Source: Type-B symbiont of Plautia stali (lineage in GTDB: Bacteria; Pseudomonadota; Gammaproteobacteria; Enterobacterales; Enterobacteriaceae). Taken from it: DNA of 64,000 bases. The position numbers and the translations under genes were made by a program. Below the pieces are notes generated by a model. That model had not been told where the DNA came from and did not search any database. It was given only the letters and a program-made list of their open reading frames with translations. The DNA lies in NCBI GenBank assembly GCA_001485295.1, contig BBOA01000004.1:62001-126000 (forward strand). Direction: 5' to 3'. Positions 42,644-52,942 of this stretch are shown here, piece by piece; the first letter of the stretch is position 1; the number at the start of each line of letters is the position of its first letter.

Positions 42644-43351
42644 ATGACCTCAATCCAGCACAACTTACAGCAACTGCGTCAGCGGATCCGCGCTGCCGCA
42701 ACGCAATGCGGGCGCGATCCAGAAGAAGTTACGCTGCTTGCCGTGAGCAAAACCAAACCTGCGAGCGCGGTCGAAGAAGCGATCGCCGCCGGACAGCTCG
42801 CCTTCGGCGAAAATTACGTGCAGGAAGGGGTTGAAAAGATTGCGGCGCTGGCCACACATCCAGAGGTTCAGTGGCACTTCATCGGGCCACTACAGTCGAA
42901 CAAAAGCCGTCTGGTGGCGGAGCATTTCGCTTGGTGCCATACAGTGGATCGCCTGAAAATCGCCCAGCGTTTGAGCGATCAGCGTCCGGCCGCGTTGCCG
43001 CCGCTGAATGTGTTGATTCAGGTAAATATCAGTGACGAAAACAGCAAATCTGGCATCATGCCGGAGGCTTTGCCCGAACTGGCGCAGCAGGTCGCCGCGC
43101 TGCCGCGGCTGCATCTGCGCGGCCTGATGGCGATCCCGGCGCCGGAGAGCGACTACGCGCGTCAGCTGGTGGTGTGTCAACAGATGGCCCACGCCTTCCG
43201 TCAGATGCAGCAGCATTATCCTGACGTCGATACGTTTTCTCTGGGAATGAGCGATGACATGGACGCGGCCATTGCCGCAGGCAGCACCATAGTGCGTATC
43301 GGCACCGCGATTTTCGGCGCGCGAGACTATGCGCGCAACCCACAACAATAA
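42644..43351 (+). CDS. yggS: PLP homeostasis protein YggS
   Basis: Pyridoxal-phosphate-binding protein (PLPBP/YBL036C family) that buffers PLP and affects amino acid pools. The ATG at 42644 gives 235 residues ([23 protein letters not shown]). The PLP lysine is in [12 protein letters not shown] (~residue 36), followed by [36 protein letters not shown] and [23 protein letters not shown] much longer upstream frame is shadow sequence of yggR. Heads the yggS-yggT-rdgB-hemW cluster. Intact. Confidence 0.95.
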   Translation: MTSIQHNLQQLRQRIRAAATQCGRDPEEVTLLAVSKTKPASAVEEAIAAGQLAFGENYVQEGVEKIAALATHPEVQWHFIGPLQSNKSRLVAEHFAWCHTVDRLKIAQRLSDQRPAALPPLNVLIQVNISDENSKSGIMPEALPELAQQVAALPRLHLRGLMAIPAPESDYARQLVVCQQMAHAFRQMQQHYPDVDTFSLGMSDDMDAAIAAGSTIVRIGTAIFGARDYARNPQQ

Positions 43352-43363
43352 TTGAGGAACCTC

Positions 43364-43918
43364 ATGTTAACACTGACGTTTTTAGTCAAAACGCTGATCG
43401 ACCTGTACGTGACGGTGCTGCTACTACGCATCTGGATGCAGTGGTCGCGTTGTGATTTTTATAACCCGCTGTCGCAGTTCGTGGTCAAGAGCACCCAACC
43501 GATTATCAAGCCGCTGCGCCGCATTATTCTAGCTATCGGCCCGATCGACACCGCCTCACTGCTGCTGGCGTTTGTGCTGAAGACGCTGAAATACCCAATT
43601 TTGCTGCTGATCCAGGTCGGCGCCTTCTCGGTCGATCCGGCCAACCTGCTGGTCGGCCTGCTGTCGCTGGTGAAGTCCGCCGGTTATCTGGTGTTCTGGC
43701 TGATCATTATTCGCTCGCTGATGAGCTGGATCAGCCAAGGTCGTAGCCCGCTGGACTATGCGCTGGTGCAGCTGACTGAACCGCTGATGGCGTCGATTCG
43801 TCGTTTTCTGCCTGCGATGGGCGGCATTGACTTCTCGGCGATGAGCGTGATTCTGGTGCTCTATGTCCTGAACTTCCTCGGCATGGACCTATTTCCCAAC
43901 CTCTGGTTTCTGCTGTAA
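43364..43918 (+). CDS. yggT: YggT-family inner-membrane protein
   Basis: Duplicated YggT domains, four predicted membrane helices; linked to osmotic stress tolerance but without known activity. The ATG at 43364 (after gagg) gives 184 residues. The repeated signature appears as [26 protein letters not shown] and [22 protein letters not shown], each followed by a proline-rich loop with R-R-x-L/I. Spaced 12 bases after yggS and 2 before rdgB. Intact. Confidence 0.9.
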   Translation: MLTLTFLVKTLIDLYVTVLLLRIWMQWSRCDFYNPLSQFVVKSTQPIIKPLRRIILAIGPIDTASLLLAFVLKTLKYPILLLIQVGAFSVDPANLLVGLLSLVKSAGYLVFWLIIIRSLMSWISQGRSPLDYALVQLTEPLMASIRRFLPAMGGIDFSAMSVILVLYVLNFLGMDLFPNLWFLL

Positions 43919-43920
43919 AT

Positions 43921-44529
43921 ATGACTGGAACTGCTGTGCAAAAAGTTGTGCTAGCCACCGGCAATCCCGGCAAGGTATGTGAACTGGCGGATCTGCTCTC
44001 CGCCTTTGGCTTGGATATCGTGGCGCAAACCGATCTGGGCGTCGAGCCGGCCGAAGAGACCGGCATGACCTTTATCGAAAACGCCATCCTCAAAGCGCGT
44101 CACGCCGCGCAGATCACCGGCCTGCCTGCGATCGCCGATGACTCCGGTCTGGCGGTTAACGCGCTGTGCGGCGCGCCTGGCATTTATTCGGCGCGCTACG
44201 CTGGCGAAACGGCCAGCGATAAACAGAACCTCGAGAAGCTGCTACAGGCGCTGGAACAGATACCAGACGGCAAACGTCAGGCGCAGTTCCACTGCGTACT
44301 GGTCTACCTGTGCCATGCGGAAGACCCGACACCGCTGATGTTCCACGGCAGCTGGGCGGGTGAAATCACCCGCTCCGCCACCGGCGCAGGCGGCTTCGGC
44401 TATGATCCGATTTTCTACGTACCTGCACTGGGCAAAACCGCCGCCGAGATGAACAAGACGGAAAAAGGCGTGGTTTCTCATCGGGGTAAAGCATTGACGC
44501 TGCTGCTGGAAGCGATGCGCGATGCCTGA
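43921..44529 (+). CDS. rdgB: dITP/XTP pyrophosphatase
   Basis: House-cleaning nucleotidase that removes dITP, dUTP-like and XTP damage. 202 residues; [18 protein letters not shown] (the TGNxxK substrate loop) and the catalytic Asp in [27 protein letters not shown] are clear, with GGFGYDPIF and SHRGKAL near the C-terminus. ATG ([10 protein letters not shown]) is chosen; a second start would be the GTG for VQKVV. The end overlaps hemW by eight bases. Intact. Confidence 0.95.
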   Translation: MTGTAVQKVVLATGNPGKVCELADLLSAFGLDIVAQTDLGVEPAEETGMTFIENAILKARHAAQITGLPAIADDSGLAVNALCGAPGIYSARYAGETASDKQNLEKLLQALEQIPDGKRQAQFHCVLVYLCHAEDPTPLMFHGSWAGEITRSATGAGGFGYDPIFYVPALGKTAAEMNKTEKGVVSHRGKALTLLLEAMRDA

Positions 44530-45661
44530 TTTACCGCCGTTAAGCCTCTATATCCACATTCCGTGGTGCGTGCAGAAGTGCCCCTACTGCGACTTTAATT
44601 CCCATGCGTTAAAGGGCGAGGTGCCGCACGTCGAGTATGTGCAGCACCTGCTGCGCGATCTGGAAAACGATCTGCCGCTGACTCACGGGCGCGAGGTGCG
44701 CACTATCTTTATCGGCGGCGGCACGCCCAGCCTGCTTAGCAGCGAGGCGATGCAGATGCTGATGGACGGCGTGCGTTCGCGTCTGCCGCTGGCGGCGGAT
44801 GCGGAGATCACCATGGAGGCAAATCCCGGCACGGTAGAAGCGGACCGCTTTAGCGCCTACCAGCGCGCCGGGATTAACCGCATCTCTATCGGCATGCAGA
44901 GCTTTAGTCCGCAGAAGCTGAAGCTTCTGGGACGCATTCACGGCCCGGAAGAGGCGAAGCGCGCCGCGCAGCTGGCTGAGGGGCTGCACCTGCGCAGTTT
45001 TAACCTCGATCTGATGCACGGTCTGCCCGATCAATCGCTGGAGGAAGCGCTGGGCGACCTGAAGCAGGCGATCGCGCTCGATCCGCAGCATCTCTCTTGG
45101 TATCAGCTAACCATTGAGCCTAACACGCTGTTTGGCTCGCGTCCGCCGGTGCTGCCGGACGACGACGCGCTGTGGAATATCTTCGATCAAGGAGATCGCC
45201 TGTTGACCGCTGCGGGCTATCAGCAGTATGAAATCTCGGCCTACGCCAAACCGGGCTACTGCTGCAAGCACAACCTGAACTACTGGCGCTTCGGCGACTA
45301 CCTCGGCATCGGCTGCAGTGCGCACGGCAAGCTGACCCAGCCGAACGGGCGCATCGTGCGCACCGTGAAGAGTCGTCATCCGCGCGGCTTTATGCAGGGC
45401 CGCTATCAGGAGAAGCTGTATGAGGTCGCCGACGCCGAGAAGCCGTTCGAGTACTTTGTGAACCGCTTCCGCCTGCTAGAAGCCGCGCCGCGCGAAGAGT
45501 TTAGCCGCTATACTGGTTTAGATGAGCAAGTGATTCGGCCGCAGATGGATCCGGCTATCGCCGCCAGCTATGTGACGGAAAGCGCCACGCACTGGCAGAT
45601 CACAGATAAGGGCAAGCTGTTTTTGAACTCGCTGCTGGAGCTGTTTTTGGCGGAAGAGTGA
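44522..45661 (+). CDS. hemW: Heme chaperone HemW (radical SAM)
   Basis: Radical-SAM family protein that delivers heme to respiratory enzymes; earlier called oxygen-independent coproporphyrinogen oxidase-like YggW. 379 residues. The [4Fe-4S] motif is in [18 protein letters not shown] (CxxxCxxC), followed by [24 protein letters not shown], and [20 protein letters not shown]; the C-terminal HemN domain follows. Translationally coupled to rdgB by overlap. May support the cytochromes still in use. Intact. Confidence 0.95.
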   Translation: MPDLPPLSLYIHIPWCVQKCPYCDFNSHALKGEVPHVEYVQHLLRDLENDLPLTHGREVRTIFIGGGTPSLLSSEAMQMLMDGVRSRLPLAADAEITMEANPGTVEADRFSAYQRAGINRISIGMQSFSPQKLKLLGRIHGPEEAKRAAQLAEGLHLRSFNLDLMHGLPDQSLEEALGDLKQAIALDPQHLSWYQLTIEPNTLFGSRPPVLPDDDALWNIFDQGDRLLTAAGYQQYEISAYAKPGYCCKHNLNYWRFGDYLGIGCSAHGKLTQPNGRIVRTVKSRHPRGFMQGRYQEKLYEVADAEKPFEYFVNRFRLLEAAPREEFSRYTGLDEQVIRPQMDPAIAASYVTESATHWQITDKGKLFLNSLLELFLAEE

Positions 45662-45674
45662 GAGAAGGTCAGGT

Positions 45675-45703
45675 AAAAAGCCGACGTGAACGTCGGCTTT
45701 TTT
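45675..45703 (+). terminator. hemW operon terminator
   Basis: aaaaagccgacg-tgaa-cgtcggctttttt: a perfect stem with GNRA-like tgaa loop and T-run, 14 bases after the hemW stop. Confidence 0.95.
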
Positions 45704-45732
45704 GGCTGGAGCGCTATATTACCTCACCGACT

Positions 45733-46027
45733 TATTTCAAGAGATGAGCAGATACCTGATTACCGTTTCTATAAAAAAGGTAAGCAAATAGTTGCGCTGG
45801 AAAGTTCGGAAAAGCATGACGCTTTTCAATTAATGAAACAGGGTTATAAAAAGCAATTTGAAGAAATTAGCGCGCCTGACAGAGAACACGCGCTTAACCG
45901 CTTTGCTGATATCTGTCGTGATAACCGGATAGATCATCGTAATTTCTTAGCAGGCGCCGGCGCTATGCCACTTATCGGCGTGTTAACAGCAGTTATATTT
46001 TTCTTATTTCGGAGAAAGCAGCCGTAG
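45733..46027 (+). pseudogene. 5'-truncated hypothetical protein with C-terminal membrane anchor
   Basis: About 95 codons: charged N-terminal part (YRFYKKGKQIVALESSEKHDAF, KQFEEISAPDREHALNRFADI) and a C-terminal hydrophobic helix ALPLIGVLTAV-like (AGAMPLIGVLTAVIFFLF) closed by RRKQP. Its only in-frame start lies inside the hemW terminator, so the true beginning is probably lost. I do not recognise the family. In E. coli yggM and ansB follow hemW; neither is present. Confidence 0.45.
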
Positions 46028-46200
46028 CCTGCTTTTCGCTCATCATTCACCTCACGTCTACCGCTCTACCCTATCCCGCTTTCCTCCCCTCTACAGCGCC
46101 CCTCGTATCCCCGAAAATTATCATCCACACTTACCCCAAAGCCGTAGTCTGCACAGCCATTGTGCATTACACTGCGCGCTGGAAAAACTGAGTAGATTAA

Positions 46201-46385
46201 TGATTAAACAGGTGGTAATGGCGATGAACGGAACGATCACAAGCTAGTTTTAGGACAAGGGCTTTGAATTTATCAAAGATGAGAACGGCGACAACCGCTA
46301 CTTTTATATGGTTAAGGTCGCTAACTTTGAGCTGATCAAGAAAAATGCGGCGGTGACGTTCGAACCGACCACCAACAACAAATGA
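46201..46385 (+). pseudogene. Cold-shock-domain protein remnant
   Basis: Reads MNGTITS-TAG-F-TAG-DKGFEFIKDENGDNRYF then LIKKNAAVTFEPTTNNK and TGA. This matches the first ~55 residues of a CspA-like cold-shock domain (RNP1-type KGFxFI). Two Trp/Glu-type codons have become TAG, and the conserved second His/Phe region is changed (YFYMVK). In relatives such proteins continue with a DUF1294 membrane domain, missing here. Confidence 0.7.
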
Positions 46386-46434
46386 GTAGCGCCTGATTGA
46401 TCAGGCGCGCTGAAGAGTCTGTCGGGGAAAGCGC

Positions 46435-46796
46435 TTACTCCCCAACAGCACAATCGATCCACGGCAGAGCGCGACGCAGCGAGTTCTGGTAGTCGATCGC
46501 CTGCTGACGTTACGCGTTGTTCACCGCAATTTTCTTGCCGTTAAGCTGCACATCGGCCTGCGGGAAGATCTCCAGATTGCCGTTAGCGCCGACCACCTGC
46601 ACGCTTTGTGGCTTGAGCACCATGTCATGCTGCGGTTTTACGCTGCACTCCCAGCCAGATTGCCGTTAGCGCCGACCACCTGCACGCTTTGTGGCTTGAG
46701 CACCATGTCATGCTGCGGTTTTACGCTGCACTCCCAGGTGGCCTGCGCCTGCGTCGCTGCTAGCAGCAGCGCGGCGATAAGCGTTTTACGAACCAT
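46435..46796 (-). pseudogene. yggN: YggN family secreted protein remnant with 83-bp duplication
   Basis: Begins MVRKTLIAALLLAATQAQA (signal peptide) then TWECSVKPQHDMVLKPQSVQVVGANGNL, as in YggN (DUF2884). An 83-bp tandem duplication immediately repeats this segment and shifts frame. Beyond it, EIFPQADVQLNGKKIAVNNA and TAG (CAG to TAG) can be read, then the gene ends by deletion around SLRRALPWID. About two-thirds of the usual protein is missing. Confidence 0.88.
46572..46737. repeat. Perfect 83-bp tandem duplication in yggN
   Basis: Bases 46572-46654 recur without visible change at 46655-46737. The unit spans the signal-peptide end and first domain of yggN. It is the longest tandem duplication seen here, and its size breaks the reading frame. 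Confidence 0.95.
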
Positions 46797-47134
46797 AATC
46801 TCTCCCAACCAAACTCATTCCGTGTAGTCGCCTTTCCGCTGTTAGAAGGTCAAGCTGGCAATTCTCCAGCCATTCGCGCACCAGCTCGCGGTGCTCGTCG
46901 GTGCACTTGCCGGTCTGCTGCAGGCAGATCAGACCTTCCCACATCAGATAGCCGCTGCCGTTATAGGCAAGGCTCATTAGGCGCGATCACTTCATTAATA
47001 AAGTTGTCGACGGTTTTATCAATCTGCTGTTCAGAAGTGGCCTCGGCGAAGTTCCAGGCGACCGAGAAATCCAACTCCTGAAACCCGTCAATATGCAGTT
47101 TTTTACGTAAACGGCGGCTGCGTTGTGTGGCCAT
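46786..47134 (-). pseudogene. yggL: YggL (50S ribosome-associated DUF469) frameshifted
   Basis: YggL, a small protein found on the 50S subunit. The start ([27 protein letters not shown]) overlaps the trmB stop. After NEVIAPN a one-base shift moves into another frame, where YNGSGYLMWEGLICLQQTGKCTDEHRELVREWLE continues. The C-terminus is aberrant. The locus yggN-yggL-trmB-mutY-yggX-mltC follows E. coli. Confidence 0.85.
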
Positions 47135-47853
47135 TATTTAATCCTCTCAAACATTAAGTCCCAAACGCTATGGCCCAGACGCTGCCCGCGCAGCTCAAAT
47201 TTGGTCAGTGGACGCGTCTCGGGACGCGGCACGTAATTCTGTGTCTCAGACTGGTTTTGATAGCCGTCAATGCTGCTCATTACTTCCAGCATGTGTTCGG
47301 CGTAGGCCTCCCAGTCGGTCGCCATATGGAAGACACCGCCCAGCTTCAGCTTGCGCATCACCAGCGCGGCGAACGGCACTTGCACGATGCGGCGCTTGTT
47401 GTGGCGTGTTTTATGCCAAGGATCGGGGAAGAAAAGCTGCACCATGCGCAGCGAGTTGTCCGGGATCATCTTCTCCAGCACTTCCACCGCGTCGTGGCAC
47501 ATTACGCGCAGGTTCTCAACCTCCGCCTCTTTCGCCGAGGCGAGACAGGCGCCGACGCCTGGCGCGTACACTTCGATGCCGAGGAAGTTCTGCTGCGGAT
47601 TATTCTGCTCCATCGTCACCAGCGAGGCGCCCATACCAAAGCCGATCTCCAGCACCACCGGCGCCTCGCGGCCAAATAGGCGCGTCAGATCCAGCGGCTC
47701 CTGTTGAAACTCTACACCTATATCCGGCCAGTATTGGTCGAGCGCCAGCTGCTGTCCTTTGGTCAAACGCCCCTGGCGTCGCACAAAACTACGAATACGG
47801 CGCAATGGCCGCCCGTTCTCATCAAATTCTGGAGTGATGACGTCATTAATCAT
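47134..47853 (-). CDS. trmB: tRNA (guanine-N7-)-methyltransferase
   Basis: Makes m7G46 in tRNA. 239 residues. The SAM-binding motif I is in [16 protein letters not shown] and the acidic/substrate motif in [23 protein letters not shown] (PDPWxKxRHxKRR signature). The C-terminus [18 protein letters not shown] is characteristic. Divergent from mutY; stop overlaps the yggL start. Intact. Confidence 0.96.
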   Translation of the reverse strand: MINDVITPEFDENGRPLRRIRSFVRRQGRLTKGQQLALDQYWPDIGVEFQQEPLDLTRLFGREAPVVLEIGFGMGASLVTMEQNNPQQNFLGIEVYAPGVGACLASAKEAEVENLRVMCHDAVEVLEKMIPDNSLRMVQLFFPDPWHKTRHNKRRIVQVPFAALVMRKLKLGGVFHMATDWEAYAEHMLEVMSSIDGYQNQSETQNYVPRPETRPLTKFELRGQRLGHSVWDLMFERIK

Positions 47854-48011
47854 GTTGTAGCCTGCTGAGTGGCCTGTTTGGGGAAAGGCGCATTATGCAA
47901 AGTTAACTAGCAGAAGCAAACCCTTGCAATTTTCAGGTTTACACAGGGGCGGCGCCTGTGCTGGAATGCCTGCCTAAGTGTAGAGTAATCACAGAAAATT
48001 TCCCTCTTATG

Positions 48012-49055
48012 ATGCAAGCGCCGCAGTTCGCGCAACAGGTGCTGGAGTGGTATCAGCGCTTTGGCCGCAAGACCCTGCCGTGGCAACAGGAGAAAACACC
48101 TTATAAGGTGTGGCTCTCTGAAGTGATGTTGCAGCAGACCCAGGTCGCCACCGTTATTTCCTATTTCGAACGCTTTATAGCATGCTTCCCCACCGTCGCC
48201 GATCTGGCCGCCGCGCCGCTCGACGAGGTACTACATCTGTGGACCGGGCTGGGCTACTACGCCCGCGCGCGCAATCTGCATGAGGCGGCGAAGCAGGTCG
48301 TCGAGCAGCATCAGGGCGATTTTCCGAGCAATTTCGACGACGTCGCAGCGCTGCCCGGCGTCGGGCGCTCCACCGCCAGCGCGGTGCTGTCACTGTCGCT
48401 CGGCCAGCACTTCCCTATCCTTGACGGCAACGTGAAGCGTGTGCTGGCGCGCTGTTACGCGGTCGGCGGCTGGCCAGGTAAAAAGGATGTCGAGAAGCGG
48501 CTGTGGGAGATCAGCGAGATAGTGACGCCGGCGGAAGGGGTCAGCCAGTTCAATCAGGCGATGATGGACCTCGGCGCGCTGGTCTGCACCCGTTCAAAAC
48601 CCAAATGCGACATCTGTCCGCTCAACAGCGGCTGTGTCGCCTATGCTAACGGCAGCCAAGCGAGCTATCCCGGCAAAAAGCCGAAGCTGGTGCTGCCGGA
48701 GCACAACGGCTGGTTCTTGCTGCTGCAGGATAGCGACGACGTCTGGCTGGAACAGCGTCCGCCGGTGGGATTATGGGGCGGTTTGTACTGCTTCCCGCAG
48801 TTCACCACCGAGGAGGCGCTGCAAGACTGGCTGCAGGCGCGTGGCATCCATGCGGAGCCAGAGCAGTTGACCGCGTTTCGTCATACCTTCAGCCATTTCT
48901 ATCTGGATATCGTGCCAATGTGGCTATCGTGGTCATCTGTCGGTGCGGCGATGGATGAACCTAGCGGTCTCTGGTATAACTTAACCCAGCCGCCTTCAGT
49001 GGGTCTGGCAGCGCCGGTTGAGCGACTTTTGCACGAGCTGCGCCATCCACGATAG
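48012..49055 (+). CDS. mutY: A/G-specific adenine glycosylase MutY
   Basis: Removes A mispaired with 8-oxoG, preventing G:C to T:A changes. 347 residues from the second of two adjacent ATGs ([14 protein letters not shown]). It has the catalytic Glu in [12 protein letters not shown], HhH motif [13 protein letters not shown] with catalytic Asp in [12 protein letters not shown], and a [4Fe-4S] cluster [17 protein letters not shown] (C-x6-C-x2-C-x5-C). The C-terminal NUDIX-like 8-oxoG domain ([12 protein letters not shown]) is also present. Ends in TAG. Intact, so G-to-T hypermutation is not expected. Confidence 0.96.
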   Translation: MQAPQFAQQVLEWYQRFGRKTLPWQQEKTPYKVWLSEVMLQQTQVATVISYFERFIACFPTVADLAAAPLDEVLHLWTGLGYYARARNLHEAAKQVVEQHQGDFPSNFDDVAALPGVGRSTASAVLSLSLGQHFPILDGNVKRVLARCYAVGGWPGKKDVEKRLWEISEIVTPAEGVSQFNQAMMDLGALVCTRSKPKCDICPLNSGCVAYANGSQASYPGKKPKLVLPEHNGWFLLLQDSDDVWLEQRPPVGLWGGLYCFPQFTTEEALQDWLQARGIHAEPEQLTAFRHTFSHFYLDIVPMWLSWSSVGAAMDEPSGLWYNLTQPPSVGLAAPVERLLHELRHPR

Positions 49056-49093
49056 CTGGCCCTGTCCCGGTATAAGATTGAAAAGGAAAAGTA

Positions 49094-49366
49094 ATGAGCC
49101 GCACAATTTTTTGTACGTTTTTACAGCGCGACGCTGAAGGTCAGGATTTTCAGCTTTACCCAGGCGAAATCGGTAAGCGCATCTACAATGAAATCTCAAA
49201 AGAAGCTTGGCAGAAGTGGATAGCCAAACAGACCATGTTGATCAACGAGAAGAAGCTCAACATGATGAACCCGGAAGACCGCAAGCTGCTGGAGAAGGAG
49301 ATGGTGAATTTCCTGTTTGAAGGCAAAGAGGTCCATATCGAAGGCTATACGCCGCTAGAAGCATAA
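49094..49366 (+). CDS. yggX: Fe(2+)-trafficking protein YggX
   Basis: Small cytoplasmic protein protecting Fe-S clusters from oxidants; under SoxRS control in E. coli. 90 residues, starting [19 protein letters not shown] with the single conserved Cys, then [18 protein letters not shown] and a C-terminal [16 protein letters not shown]. Preceded by aaggaaaag. It lies between mutY and mltC as in E. coli. Its last codons and stop are duplicated downstream, without effect on the protein. Confidence 0.95.
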   Translation: MSRTIFCTFLQRDAEGQDFQLYPGEIGKRIYNEISKEAWQKWIAKQTMLINEKKLNMMNPEDRKLLEKEMVNFLFEGKEVHIEGYTPLEA

Positions 49367-49408
49367 TTTTTTATCGAAGGCTATACGCCGCTAGAAGCAT
49401 AATTTTTT
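49337..49408. repeat. Perfect 36-bp tandem duplication at yggX 3' end
   Basis: Bases 49337-49372, holding the final yggX codons, the TAA and a T-run, are repeated exactly at 49373-49408. Confidence 0.97.
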
Positions 49409-49437
49409 AGGGCCTCAGCGTCGAGGCCCCTCTCTTT
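49409..49437 (+). terminator. yggX terminator
   Basis: agggcctcagcgtcgaggcccctctctttt: stem gggcctc/gaggccc, T-rich tail, directly after the duplicated yggX end. Confidence 0.75.
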
Positions 49438-49460
49438 TCCAAGTCAAGCACGTATTTACA

Positions 49461-50540
49461 ATGAATAAGAAATTATTAGCCCTGCTGGTGATCGTTCCCC
49501 TGTTGGCCTCCTGTTCAGGAAAGAAGTCTTCGCATTATCACGAAGAGTGGGTAAAGGACACCAACGGCTTCGACATTTTAATGGGCCAGTTTGCGCATAA
49601 CATTGAGAACATTTGGGGTATTAACGAAGTTCTGATCGCCGGACCGAAAGATTACGTTAAATACAGCGACAGCTATTACACCCGCAGCCATATCAACTTT
49701 GAAAGCGGCAACATTACTATCGAAACCATTTCCGGTACCGATCCAATGGCCAGCCTGCGCCAAGCGATCATTACCACGCTGCTGATCGGCGACGATCCGG
49801 GCAATGTCGATCTTTACTCCGACGCTAACGACATCGTGATTAGTAAAGAGCCGCTGCTCTACAGTCAGGTGCTGGATAACACCGGGCAGCCGATCCGCTG
49901 GCTGGGCCGTGCGAGCACCTTCGCCGATTACCTGCTGCGGAACAAACTGCAACGTCGCGTTTCCAGCCTGCATGTCATCTACTCCGTGCCCATTCCGATG
50001 GTGCCCAACCATCTCGACAAGCGCGCACACAAATATCTGATGATGGTGCGTAAAGCCGCCGAACAGTATGGTGTCGACGCGGCGCTGATTTTGGCGATTA
50101 TGCAGACTGAATCGAGCTTCAATCCCTATGCAGTGAGCCATTCCGACGCGCTAGGCCTGATGCAGGTGGTACAACACACCGCGGGCGTCGACGTGTTCCG
50201 CATGAAGAGAAAATGGGGCAAGCCGAGCCGCAGCTATCTGCTCGATCCAGAGAACAATATCGACGCCGGCACCGCCTACCTCTCGCTGCTGCAAAACGGC
50301 TATCTGGGTGGCATTCAGAATCCGCTGTCGCGTCGCTATGCAGTGATCACTGCCTATAACAGCGGCGCGGGCAGCGTGCTGCGTGTCTTCTCCAGCGAGA
50401 AAGATCGCGCCTTTAACGCCATTAACAATATGTCGCCAGGACAGGTTTACAACACGCTGACGACACAGCACCCGTCGGCGGAGTCGCGGCGCTATCTGTA
50501 TAAAGTGAGCACAGCGCAGCGCAGCTATCGGCGTTATTAA
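49461..50540 (+). CDS. mltC: Membrane-bound lytic murein transglycosylase C
   Basis: Outer-membrane lipoprotein that cleaves peptidoglycan glycan strands. 359 residues. Lipoprotein signal with lipobox LLAS-C ([13 protein letters not shown]). The Slt-type catalytic domain begins at about residue 195, with catalytic Glu in [27 protein letters not shown], then [12 protein letters not shown] and [17 protein letters not shown]. Follows mutY-yggX as in E. coli; nupG, normally next, is absent. Intact. Confidence 0.95.
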   Translation: MNKKLLALLVIVPLLASCSGKKSSHYHEEWVKDTNGFDILMGQFAHNIENIWGINEVLIAGPKDYVKYSDSYYTRSHINFESGNITIETISGTDPMASLRQAIITTLLIGDDPGNVDLYSDANDIVISKEPLLYSQVLDNTGQPIRWLGRASTFADYLLRNKLQRRVSSLHVIYSVPIPMVPNHLDKRAHKYLMMVRKAAEQYGVDAALILAIMQTESSFNPYAVSHSDALGLMQVVQHTAGVDVFRMKRKWGKPSRSYLLDPENNIDAGTAYLSLLQNGYLGGIQNPLSRRYAVITAYNSGAGSVLRVFSSEKDRAFNAINNMSPGQVYNTLTTQHPSAESRRYLYKVSTAQRSYRRY

Positions 50541-50594
50541 ATTGATCGGGTGCCTACCGCCGCTACCGCCCGGCCTAGCGCCCCTCCATCCTCG

Positions 50595-52003
50595 GTATAA
50601 ATCCTTAGAGCTCCGGCGAGAAGCCCGGCAGTTGGTTGACGCCCTCTTCCAGCGCCAAGAAGTAGCGCTGCACCGCGCCGCTCCCTCCTTCCCCCAGCAC
50701 CATGCAGAGCACGCCTAGCGGATAAGGCATCGCCCCTTCGGGGGCGATACGTCCTTCGGCTTCGGCGATCGACACCAAGCTAGACGTCACCGAGAATATA
50801 GGCCTGATGCGCATCCTGCGGGTTCACCTTCGCCACCGGGAAACTCTGCTGGCGGAACATCGCCTTCTACAAATCCTTCACGTCGAAGCTGACGCAAATA
50901 TCGTGCATCTCCTAACAGAGCTGGCGCAGGATATAGCGCTTATAGCACGCCTAGTTCTTAAAATGGTCGGCAGAACCCTAACATGCTGCTCAAACTGCGC
51001 CAGCATCGCCACCAGATACGCCATCTTCTCCGGGCTTTCCGCTAGCATCAGCAGAAAAAGAATCGAGTTGAGATCGCACTTCTCCAGCACGATGCCGTTT
51101 TCGCACAGGTAATTCGCTAGAATGGTGGCGGGAATACCGAACCCAGAATACTCCCCCCGCTCGCCGCGTCAATGCCCGGCGTGGTTAACAGCAGTTTGCA
51201 GGGATCGACCAGATACTGATCCTACGCGTAACCGGCAAAACCGTGCCATTTCGCCTCCTGCGCAAAGCTGAAGTAGCGGCTGTCGCTGACGATCGTCTCG
51301 GTCGGCGCATCCTGCCAGCGTTTGCCGTTTACCTGCTCCGGCACAAACGGCAGGATCATCTCGCAGCGATTGAGGATCGCCTTGCGCACCTCGATGCCGA
51401 GCGTCACGCGCGACTGCTACAGCTGACGGCCTGCTTTCGCCCTGATGCATTTTAGCGTTCACGTCCAGCACGGCCTGACAGTACGTACGGGCTGGTAGAA
51501 GCGTGCAGCATAAAGGCGTTATTCAGCCGCTTGTGCGGGCAAAAACGCTGCTAGCTTTTTTATGGATCTGCGAAGTTTGGGAAAAATCGCCAGCTGCTTG
51601 TGTACCGACTGGGTAACGAAAATGCCCGGATCCTGCGCGTTCAGCTCCAGTGTCAGCGGCGAGGTGCACGCCATCACCGGGATAAACTGCTCATAGCCGA
51701 GCCATACGGAGTCGAACAGAATGTAGTCACAGAGATGTTCGATGCGATCAACCACCTGACGCGCGTTATAGACCGTGCCGTCATAGGTACCGAGCTCGAT
51801 AATCGTCAGCCGGAACGGGCGCGCATCACCGGCGCGCTGCGCCGCGACCGCCTTGATCTGCTCGCGTAGCCAAGCCTCGTCGAAGAAGTGCGCGTCGATG
51901 CCGCCGATAAAGCCGAACGGATTTCGCGCCGCCTTAAGATAGACCGGTATCACACCCGCCTGAATCAGCGCGCCGTGATGGTTCGATTTATGATTGTGCA
52001 TCA
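50595..52003 (-). pseudogene. speC: Ornithine decarboxylase remnant
   Basis: SpeC/ODC (PLP enzyme of putrescine synthesis), N-terminal third missing. The first segment is open for about 160 codons: HNHKSNHHGALIQAG, GFIGGIDAHFFDE, ELGTYDGTVYNARQVVDRI and the PLP Lys in FVTQSVHKQ. Then comes a series of frameshifts and TAG stops (EKCDLNSILFLLML, AMLAQFEQHV, SFPVAKVNPQDAHQAYI). It joins unrelated sequence at ~52005. Together with speA loss this removes both putrescine routes. Confidence 0.93.
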
Positions 52004-52009
52004 GTTTCC

Positions 52010-52530
52010 TATAGCACCAAGCATCAACTTCGTCGGCCGTGCCACCCCAGACGTCATGCTGAATTGCAGCTGGACGACGTCGCGCTGCTGACCAGCTGGG
52101 GCGTCAGCAAAAAATAGTGGGGCGGCCTAGCACATAAGGCGAGTGTCTCTGGCGACTGGCTGGTAGAAGTGCCCGCGACGCTATGCGTGATGACGCTGGG
52201 AAAACAGGGCGTCACGTCAGATCGCGGCGCCAGTGCTGGTGACCGGCGCCAGCGGCGGCGTCGGCAGATATACGCTGAGCAACGTGCTAGCCGCGACTCA
52301 GCGCAACGGCGTGGTGCTCGCCTGCGGCATGGCGCAGGGGCCGGATCTGCCGGCCAGCTTTATGTGTCCAAAACCGCGGCGCCAGCAGGCGTAGCAGCGT
52401 CTCGGCGAGCTGCTAAACGGCGACACCCTGACGCAGCTTACAACCCTGATCCCGCTCAGCGAGGCGAAACATGGCGCGTAGTAGCACCTCAAGACGCGCC
52501 AGCGCGTCGTTATCCACGTGCCACGCCAGA
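52010..52530 (+). pseudogene. MDR-family (YhdH/quinone oxidoreductase-like) remnant
   Basis: Fragments of a medium-chain reductase: LLTSWGVSKK-TAG-WGGLA, VSGDWLVEVPATLCVMTLGK, VLVTGASGGVGRY (NADPH-binding loop) and NGVVLACGMAQG, ending near RQRVVIHVPRQ. These are separated by stops and at least three frameshifts. The family resemblance to YhdH/AcuI is by motif order; substrate unknown. The N-terminal end is cut at the speC junction. Confidence 0.65.
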
Positions 52531-52856
52531 CGCTGTCCGCTGCGCGCCCCCCGCCGCGTTAAGCGTATAGGCTTTGCGCGACGCTTGCACGTCTACCACA
52601 CTTATGGAGTTGATCTCTTCCAGCAGCGTCAGATTGGGATAAATAATACCGGGGCTGGGAGAATATTCTTCTCTGGACAGCTCTTCGAGAATTTGATCAT
52701 CTCGTATCCGTACGCGTCGTTTTGCACAATAAAGTGCAGCAATAACAATCGGATATCGCTGGCGCCCAGCATCTTTTTACGTCGCTTACGGCGACCGCCG
52801 CATCCGCCGCGCGGAGCGGAATCTTGGTGACACGAGAAAGCCGGGTCCTGTTTCAT
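52485..52856 (-). pseudogene. yqjI: PadR-family regulator remnant (YqjI-like)
   Basis: Cys/Arg-rich start (GGCGGRRKRRKK) then the PadR winged helix KMLGASDIRLLLLHFIVQNDAYGYEMIK. After a frameshift it continues EELSREEYSPSPGIIYPNLTLLEEI and RKAYTLNAAG, where it is lost. YqjI is a nickel-sensing repressor of the adjacent siderophore-interacting protein gene, whose remnant lies just upstream on the same strand. The 3' end overlaps the opposing oxidoreductase remnant and is uncertain. Confidence 0.7.
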
Positions 52857-52942
52857 TGCCTGCCTCAAGGGGAGTCTTTACGGGAGGATAATAGTAGTCC
52901 GCCGCTTAGCAAAATTCAACGCGGGCAGCGATATCGTCTTAT

